The notes under the pieces: generated by a model
What the model was told of the DNA's origin: nothing
What the model saw: only the letters and a program-made list of their open reading frames with translations
Database searches by the model: none
Shown: positions 1-3,726 of the stretch, in pieces
How positions within the stretch are numbered: the stretch's first letter is position 1
Layout: each line of letters starts with the position of its first letter
Translations under genes and position numbers: made by a program
Source: RGIG3009 sp045630765
Lineage (GTDB): Bacteria; Bacillota; Clostridia; Oscillospirales; Acutalibacteraceae
NCBI GenBank assembly: GCA_045630765.1
Contig: JAZQTM010000066.1
Location: 1 to 5,003 of the forward strand
Direction of reading: 5' to 3'
Length of the DNA stretch: 5,003 nucleotides

Positions 1-305
1 TTGAGTGCCAGGTTGCCGTCGTTGACAACAAAAAGCGACTCGGTTTCGTAGGTGCAACCGGGCTCCCACAAGATCTCGTCTTGCGCACGGTTATCCACCG
101 TCTTAAACTCAATGATCTGACCTGCCATGGACACGTTTTGCTCATCCACCAGATCCACGTCCAAGATGCCGGATTGAATCACGTTACCGGCGCTCGTCAC
201 GTTGTCCGTAAACCAGGCAAACGTGCTGCCGACCAGCAAGGCAACGCATGCCAAGACGGCCAGTGCGCTGATAATCAACGCACGCTTGGTAGTTTTGTTT
301 TTCAT
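1..305 (-). CDS. SipW-dependent TasA/CalY-like secreted protein (3' end outside window)
   Basis: This is an open reading frame with no stop before the window edge, giving 101 visible codons. ATG at 305-303 is preceded by CAGGAG (318-313) with a 7-nt spacer, which fixes the start. The protein opens MKNKTTKRALIISALAVLAC, a basic N-terminus plus a hydrophobic stretch. It continues into LVGSTFAWFTDN, the signature of SipW-cognate signal peptides, with cleavage expected between FA and WF by analogy with TasA. The following residues (SGILDVDLV, then ILWEPGCTYETESLFVVNDG) match the equivalent part of the 549-residue protein encoded just upstream, so the two are paralogues. It lies 35 nt after that gene's stop and is probably co-transcribed. 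The expected role is an exported fibre or matrix component. The C-terminal architecture is unknown because the gene is cut; family assignment is firm, function is inferred. Confidence 0.88.
   Translation of the reverse strand, partial: MKNKTTKRALIISALAVLACVALLVGSTFAWFTDNVTSAGNVIQSGILDVDLVDEQNVSMAGQIIEFKTVDNRAQDEILWEPGCTYETESLFVVNDGNLAL
183..238 (-). repeat. Near-identical 56-nt block shared by two paralogous gene starts (copy 1)
   Basis: Positions 183-238 match 1865-1920 at 55 of 56 bases, the single difference being at 231. The block encodes the end of the signal peptide and the first mature residues (around LVGSTFAWFTDNVTSAGN). The flanking coding sequence on both sides is clearly more diverged. 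Confidence 0.9.
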
Positions 306-312
306 CACAATT

Positions 313-318
313 CTCCTG
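313..318 (-). promoter_or_regulatory. Ribosome binding site of the gene starting at 305
   Basis: CAGGAG on the minus strand lies 7 nt before the ATG at 305. It decides the start of a gene that runs off the window. The whole intergenic gap here is only 35 nt and holds no hairpin, unlike the three upstream gaps. Confidence 0.8.
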
Positions 319-340
319 TTCCTATCGTTTTTGCTATCAA

Positions 341-1990
341 TCAGAAGGTGTAGTGATACACGCCAACCGTTTCATAGTTACCCGTTTCACAGTTAACGGA
401 ATAATGCCCGTAATGATCTTCGGGACACTCGCCTGCAGGATAGGTTTCGTACAAGCGGAGTTCCACCGTCATCGTCACACCCTGAACTTGATCGTTCAAG
501 GAATACGCACCGCAGCGGAACACTTTGATCGACCTGCACAACTCGGTATAGTTGATTTCGGCAAACGCTTCAAGCAAGCGGAACGTCTGGTTGGCGGGAA
601 TACCGTCAATACCATCGGATTCGTCCACGTCGAATGCCTCAAAAGCAAACCAGCTCGTTGAGAAATCATCATACTGACCTGCCAACGCCGCCGAACCGGT
701 CGGAACGTTTCCGTCAAACGTAACGGCAAAGTCAGCGTGCCAGTTGGCATACTTGCCGGCAGCTGCTTCTTCAGCGGTTTCAATCGCCGTAAAGATATAA
801 CCGGTCTCCAACGGTTTTGCCTCGCTGTCCGACAAACCTAAATTCGGCAACGTTGCCACGATCACGTCTTCAGGCGTCACGGCTGCCAACTCGGCAGGCG
901 ACATCATCTGCACGTTGGCAAGCGGCAACAAACCGAGCGTGGAGAAAGCAAAGGAATACAAGCTGAACGTCCGTGTTTCAAATTCCACCATACCGGTCAA
1001 CGAGTCGTACGTAATCGCAATCGGGTCTTCCTCGTGGAACACCTGCACGTTCGTAAGACCTTTGCCGAGGAACATCCGCACGTTCACCGGCGAACCGGGA
1101 ATCTGTCCGTCAACCTTAATATCGTAAGTGACGACCGTTTTACCGTTGCCGGCAAGAGCCACGATGTCACTGCCGGTAGAAGCAGGGTCCGCCGAAACGT
1201 CAACGTCGTCCTCTGCAAAGCCCGAAATAGTGAACGTGTTATTCTCATTCGTCCACTCGAACGTGCCGTCATTCTCGGGCTGTGTCGTACCGCTCATCGG
1301 CGGCAACTGGTAAACACCGTTTTGGAAGGTAGCCAACGTATCATAGTCGTTACCGAAACTGTCGCTCTCGGACGCAAGCTGACTTGCCTGCACCGTAACG
1401 TCAATGACAATATGCTTGTCTTGATACTCGTTGCCCGCTTCCTCTTTCATATGAACAGCCAACGCAAAGTAATCGCGAGCCAGTTCCGGATCGGCATTCG
1501 CTTTGATAGCACCGTTGGGTGCTGCCATCATGATACCGTCTTGAACATCTCCGGTTTGAGCAACCGATTTCAGCTGCTCCCAATCCTCTGCGATCATGTC
1601 GGCCTTTTTGACGTTGTCAAGTACCGCATATTCCAACGAACCGATCAAACCACCGTCTGTCACGTTCAGCAAGATGTTGTATTTCAGATCCAGCGTACCC
1701 GTGTTGGCGACAGCCAAGTAAACGATTTCGGTTTTGCCGGGCTCCCAAAGCACACCGTTTCCGGTCTCCTCCGAGAAAATATCACCCGTACCGTTTTTAA
1801 TGGACGTGTACGTGCCGTCTTTATCCATCAACAGATCCACTGTCAAGACACCGGATACAATGCGGTTACCGGCGCTCGTCACGTTGTCCGTAAACCAGGC
1901 AAACGTGCTGCCAACCAGCATAGATACGCAGGCAAGCAGAGCAAGTGCACTCAAAAGCAGTGCGCGTTTCGTGCTTTTCGTTTTAGTCAT
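341..1990 (-). CDS. SipW-dependent multidomain secreted protein: TasA/CalY-like module plus uncharacterised C-terminal domain
   Basis: The protein has 549 residues. The start is ATG at 1990, preceded by AAGGAGGT with an 8-nt spacer; the frame could extend to a TTG at 2023, but that lacks such a site. Residues 1-31 form a SipW-cognate signal peptide (TKRALLLSALALL, then STFAWFTD at 28-35), with cleavage expected after A31. Residues 32 to about 217 form a TasA/camelysin-like beta module with the landmarks LWEPGKT (81-87), HMKEEAGNEYQ (180-190) and DSFGNDYD (210-217). A second beta-rich segment (about 218-365) ends in VEFETRTFSLYSF, resembling the linker domain of the protein at 3727-5003. Residues from about 370 to 549 form a domain I cannot name, with four cysteines (485, 493, 522, 534), the only ones in the mature chain. 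No LPXTG motif or C-terminal anchor is visible. The likely role is an extracellular matrix or surface component; the exact function is unknown. Confidence 0.92.
   Translation of the reverse strand: MTKTKSTKRALLLSALALLACVSMLVGSTFAWFTDNVTSAGNRIVSGVLTVDLLMDKDGTYTSIKNGTGDIFSEETGNGVLWEPGKTEIVYLAVANTGTLDLKYNILLNVTDGGLIGSLEYAVLDNVKKADMIAEDWEQLKSVAQTGDVQDGIMMAAPNGAIKANADPELARDYFALAVHMKEEAGNEYQDKHIVIDVTVQASQLASESDSFGNDYDTLATFQNGVYQLPPMSGTTQPENDGTFEWTNENNTFTISGFAEDDVDVSADPASTGSDIVALAGNGKTVVTYDIKVDGQIPGSPVNVRMFLGKGLTNVQVFHEEDPIAITYDSLTGMVEFETRTFSLYSFAFSTLGLLPLANVQMMSPAELAAVTPEDVIVATLPNLGLSDSEAKPLETGYIFTAIETAEEAAAGKYANWHADFAVTFDGNVPTGSAALAGQYDDFSTSWFAFEAFDVDESDGIDGIPANQTFRLLEAFAEINYTELCRSIKVFRCGAYSLNDQVQGVTMTVELRLYETYPAGECPEDHYGHYSVNCETGNYETVGVYHYTF
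1865..1920 (-). repeat. Near-identical 56-nt block shared by two paralogous gene starts (copy 2)
   Basis: Partner of 183-238, differing at one base (1913). It covers the codons of the signal-peptide end and the SipW cleavage region. The absence of synonymous changes over 48 consecutive bases suggests recent duplication or gene conversion. Confidence 0.9.
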
Positions 1991-1998
1991 ACTGTATG

Positions 1999-2006
1999 AC
2001 CTCCTT
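1999..2006 (-). promoter_or_regulatory. Strong Shine-Dalgarno of the 549-residue protein gene
   Basis: AAGGAGGT on the minus strand, 8 nt before the ATG at 1990, is near-perfect complementarity to the 16S 3' end. It selects the ATG over the in-frame TTG at 2023. A 13-bp stem-loop ends 7 nt upstream of it. Confidence 0.88.
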
Positions 2007-2013
2007 AGGTTAA

Positions 2014-2052
2014 ATCGGTGCAAATGTGAAACTTCGCCCCATTCGCACCGAT
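2014..2052 (-). other. Stem-loop in mRNA leader just upstream of ribosome binding site
   Basis: On the minus strand, ATCGGTGCGAATG (2052-2040) pairs with CATTTGCACCGAT (2026-2014). This gives a 13-bp stem with one G-U pair and a 13-nt loop. It ends 7 nt before the Shine-Dalgarno, so it could influence initiation or protect the downstream mRNA. There is no U-tract after it, so it is not an intrinsic terminator. Confidence 0.6.
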
Positions 2053-2072
2053 GAAAAGGGTTAAGTCTTTTT

Positions 2073-2108
2073 GAAGGGAGGATGCCGTACCGACGGCATC
2101 CTTCCCTC
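2073..2108 (-). other. Long stable stem-loop in intergenic gap, without U-tract
   Basis: On the minus strand, GAGGGAAGGATGCCGT pairs with ACGGCATCCTCCCTTC around a CGGT loop. The stem has 16 positions, with one G-U pair and one A-C mismatch. It is followed by AAAAAG rather than U residues, and the plus strand also lacks a T-run on its 3' side. A processing or stability element fits better than a terminator. A perfect palindrome CAGACGTCTG (2108-2117) abuts it. Confidence 0.6.
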
Positions 2109-2168
2109 AGACGTCTGTTAGCTTTTTAAATTTTCAGTTTTGATAAAGCTGTAAAACAAAACTTTAGA

Positions 2169-2882
2169 TTACGCAGCATCAATGCTCAGGCCAACCGTGT
2201 TGAAAGCTTCCCAAGCGGCAGTTTTACCCGCCGTGATGGTTGCCGGAACCACGTTCTCGGTCTGAACCGCCTGTGCCTTAATCGAAATGGTAAACTCGTT
2301 ACCAAATGCGGCAGCTTCTTCACGGGTCATCTCTTTCGGAATCTCGATGCTATCAAATACGTTGATCGCATCGTCGGTTGCCTTAAGAACATCTTTGTAA
2401 TACAAAACGTACACCAGATCGGAAGCGTTGGGGTTCTCACTGAGATTGTTGTAAATGTGATCCCATTTCGTGATGTCCAAGCCCTTGAAAATCTGAGCAG
2501 CGAGTGCTGCGGCAGCCGCATCGTTTTCCGTCGCCGGAAGCATGTTCAACCAAGCCGCTGCATCCGAAATCTTCACGACCACACGAACGTACTGATCGTA
2601 ACGACCGGTATTCTTAACGAATACGTCCTTCTTCAGCGAATCGCCGGGAAGAATGCTTTCGTAAGTATGGCCGACTTCTTCTCTCTCGTTGCTTTCGGGA
2701 TCGATTTCCCAAATATCGATCGAGAAGATTTTATCAGCGGTATCATCACCGGATTCGGCAATTTGGAATCTGTTGTCAACGGCATCGGAATCGCTGAACC
2801 ATGCCAACGTTCCCAAAGATGCAATCGCAACCAAACACACGGCAAGTGCTGCAACAAACACTTTTTTCTTCGTCATTTTCAT
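2169..2882 (-). CDS. TasA/CalY (camelysin)-like SipW-dependent exported protein
   Basis: The protein has 237 residues. The start is ATG at 2882, preceded by a double GGAGG motif with 8-nt spacing from the nearer copy; the frame is open to a TTG at 2948, but this is unsupported. Residues 1-27 are a SipW-cognate signal peptide (MKMTKKKVFVAALAVCLVAI, then TLAWFSD at 25-31), with cleavage expected after A27. The mature part shows the family pattern: IFSIDIWEI (52-60), LPGDSLKKDVFVKNTG (78-93) and YDQYVRVVVKI (95-105), followed by VYVLYYKDVL and IEIPKEMT. The single-domain size matches B. subtilis TasA and Bacillus camelysin. The gene lies 86 nt after the signal peptidase, as tasA follows sipW in B. 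subtilis. It is probably the major fibre-forming matrix subunit. Camelysin has been reported as a protease, but no protease motif is evident here. I withhold the tasA symbol because the family has many paralogues. Confidence 0.9.
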   Translation of the reverse strand: MKMTKKKVFVAALAVCLVAIASLGTLAWFSDSDAVDNRFQIAESGDDTADKIFSIDIWEIDPESNEREEVGHTYESILPGDSLKKDVFVKNTGRYDQYVRVVVKISDAAAWLNMLPATENDAAAAALAAQIFKGLDITKWDHIYNNLSENPNASDLVYVLYYKDVLKATDDAINVFDSIEIPKEMTREEAAAFGNEFTISIKAQAVQTENVVPATITAGKTAAWEAFNTVGLSIDAA

Positions 2883-2890
2883 TTGTATTT

Positions 2891-2902
2891 CCTCCTTCCT
2901 CC
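2891..2902 (-). promoter_or_regulatory. Tandem Shine-Dalgarno of the TasA-like gene
   Basis: On the minus strand this reads GGAGGAAGGAGG. The nearer GGAGG lies 8 nt before ATG 2882. Two complete SD cores in a row suggest high translation, as expected for an abundant structural protein. Confidence 0.8.
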
Positions 2903-2919
2903 AAAAAATGTGTTCACAC

Positions 2920-2955
2920 TTCGTGCTTATTGGAATTCCATTTAACAAGCACGAA
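2920..2955 (-). other. Stem-loop between signal peptidase and TasA-like genes
   Basis: On the minus strand, TTCGTGCTTGTT (2955-2944) pairs with AATAAGCACGAA (2931-2920). This is a 12-bp stem with one G-U pair and a 12-nt loop containing part of the palindrome TGGAATTCCA. A T6 run (2903-2908) follows 11 nt after the stem, too far for a canonical terminator. It may be a partial attenuator or an RNA processing site setting the ratio of peptidase to substrate. Confidence 0.55.
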
Positions 2956-2968
2956 TCGGAAACCGTTG

Positions 2969-3553
2969 TCAGTCGGACGACTTGTCGTCCATTTCTGCAC
3001 GCAGTTGTGCAATCTCGGCTTTCAGCCGCTCGTTTTCGGCGGTCGTGTCATCGTTTTCCTCTTTTTTCTTCTCACCAAGCATGTCCGGCACGAAGACGAG
3101 AAAAATCAATACCACCCCAACCGCAATGGTAATATAAATACCCGGCGGATGCTGCACAAAATCCGATACGTATCCCAATTTCGGAATCGCAAACTGCGGC
3201 ACACCGATCAAATTATTGAAATGCACCGATTCGCCGTCCTCAATCTCGTTGGCATCACCTTTGGTATAAAATCGTTGATTTTCGGTATCAATGCGCACCA
3301 CACGGTGAGTTGCCACCACCAAGTCCTCGTTGAGAACAAACGTGATCGGATCACCCACACGCACCGTCTCGGGTGCTACCTTTTTGACATACAGCAGGTC
3401 GCCCACTTGATACGACGGTTCCATACTGCCCGAAATAACGGTATAGTACTCAAACCCAAACAAGCGGGACCCCATCAAAAAGACGGCGCACAGCACCATG
3501 AGCACCACCAAAGCGGTGGACACGATACTCCAAGTTTTTTTAAAGACGTTCAT
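2969..3553 (-). CDS. sipW: SipW-type signal peptidase I (Ser/His, S26B family)
   Basis: The protein has 194 residues and is a membrane peptidase that removes signal peptides from TasA-type proteins. The start is ATG 3553, preceded by AAGAAGGAG; an in-frame TTG at 3601 would place the protein start inside a hairpin and is unlikely. Topology: TM1 at about 9-29, extracellular catalytic domain, TM2 at about 139-156, cytoplasmic tail. The box SGSMEP (41-46) contains the nucleophile S43. THRVV (82-86) contains H83 in place of the Lys of ordinary bacterial signal peptidases, which defines the ER/SipW type. GDAN (99-102) is the conserved third box. The length is close to B. subtilis SipW (about 190). 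The charged tail includes ENERLKAEIAQLRAEMDDK, a probable short coiled coil. Its neighbours all carry SipW-type signals where their N-termini are visible, so they are its natural substrates. Whether the tail has a regulatory role, as proposed for B. subtilis SipW, is open. Confidence 0.93.
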   Translation of the reverse strand: MNVFKKTWSIVSTALVVLMVLCAVFLMGSRLFGFEYYTVISGSMEPSYQVGDLLYVKKVAPETVRVGDPITFVLNEDLVVATHRVVRIDTENQRFYTKGDANEIEDGESVHFNNLIGVPQFAIPKLGYVSDFVQHPPGIYITIAVGVVLIFLVFVPDMLGEKKKEENDDTTAENERLKAEIAQLRAEMDDKSSD

Positions 3554-3565
3554 TTTTGAACACTT

Positions 3566-3574
3566 CTCCTTCTT
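3566..3574 (-). promoter_or_regulatory. Ribosome binding site of the signal peptidase gene
   Basis: AAGAAGGAG on the minus strand ends 12 nt before ATG 3553, somewhat longer spacing than ideal. It directly touches a 5-bp GNRA hairpin (3575-3588). It supports ATG 3553 rather than the upstream TTG. Confidence 0.7.
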
Positions 3575-3588
3575 TTGCCTTTCGGCAA
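3575..3588 (-). other. GNRA-tetraloop hairpin abutting the signal peptidase RBS
   Basis: On the minus strand this reads TTGCC-GAAA-GGCAA, a 5-bp stem with a GNRA tetraloop directly next to the Shine-Dalgarno. Its left arm shares bases with the 3' arm of the 18-bp stem (3584-3601), so the two cannot fully form together. Confidence 0.5.
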
Positions 3589-3627
3589 TCAAAAGGCACA
3601 ACCCGTTGTTTGTACCCTTTGATTGCC
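3584..3627 (-). other. 18-bp stem-loop in leader of the signal peptidase gene
   Basis: On the minus strand, GGCAATCAAAGGGTACAA (3627-3610) pairs with TTGTGCCTTTTGATTGCC (3601-3584) around an 8-nt loop ACAACGGG. All 18 positions pair when two G-U wobbles are allowed. On the plus strand those two would be A-C mismatches, which points to an RNA made from the minus strand. No U-tract follows. The family is unknown; a regulatory leader, a stability element and an interspersed palindromic repeat all remain possible. Confidence 0.65.
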
Positions 3628-3690
3628 GCCACCTGCAGGGAGATGAATACTCCGATTAAGGAGCTGGTTTATTATCCGTCAGGTGGCGGC
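3625..3690 (-). other. Second stem-loop stacked on the 18-bp stem
   Basis: GCCGCCACCTG (3625-3635) and CAGGTGGCGGC (3680-3690) are perfect 11-base inverted repeats. They enclose 44 nt with a small internal stem CTCC/GGAG (3650-3653 with 3660-3663). Three bases (3625-3627) are shared with the neighbouring 18-bp stem, so 8 bp can form at once and the two helices would stack end to end. Together they occupy most of the 173-nt gap between the beta-helix protein gene and the signal peptidase gene. Confidence 0.6.
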
Positions 3691-3726
3691 AACGGCTAGG
3701 TTTATTTAAATGTACCGGCTTTCCGA

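Noticed and set aside
1034..1999. A 321-codon plus-strand open frame
   Set aside because: It lies entirely opposite the well-supported 549-residue protein, has no ribosome binding site or recognisable domain, and has the Arg/His/Val-rich composition typical of an antisense shadow.
2073..2108. Intrinsic terminator
   Set aside because: The stem is strong, but neither strand has a T-run on the 3' side; the minus strand continues with AAAAAG.
2125..2165. Promoter-like TTTACA with AT-rich downstream sequence after the TasA-like gene (minus strand)
   Set aside because: The -35-like box is good, but no convincing -10 sits at 16-18 nt; the same bases also form a 7-bp inverted repeat (2136-2142 with 2157-2163).
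2801..3559. A 252-codon plus-strand open frame across the TasA-like and signal peptidase genes
   Set aside because: It spans two confident genes and their gap in antisense and has no plausible protein features.
3554..3601. N-terminal extension of the signal peptidase to a TTG at 3601
   Set aside because: The extra 16 residues are not part of the family pattern, the region is occupied by hairpins, and ATG 3553 has its own ribosome binding site.
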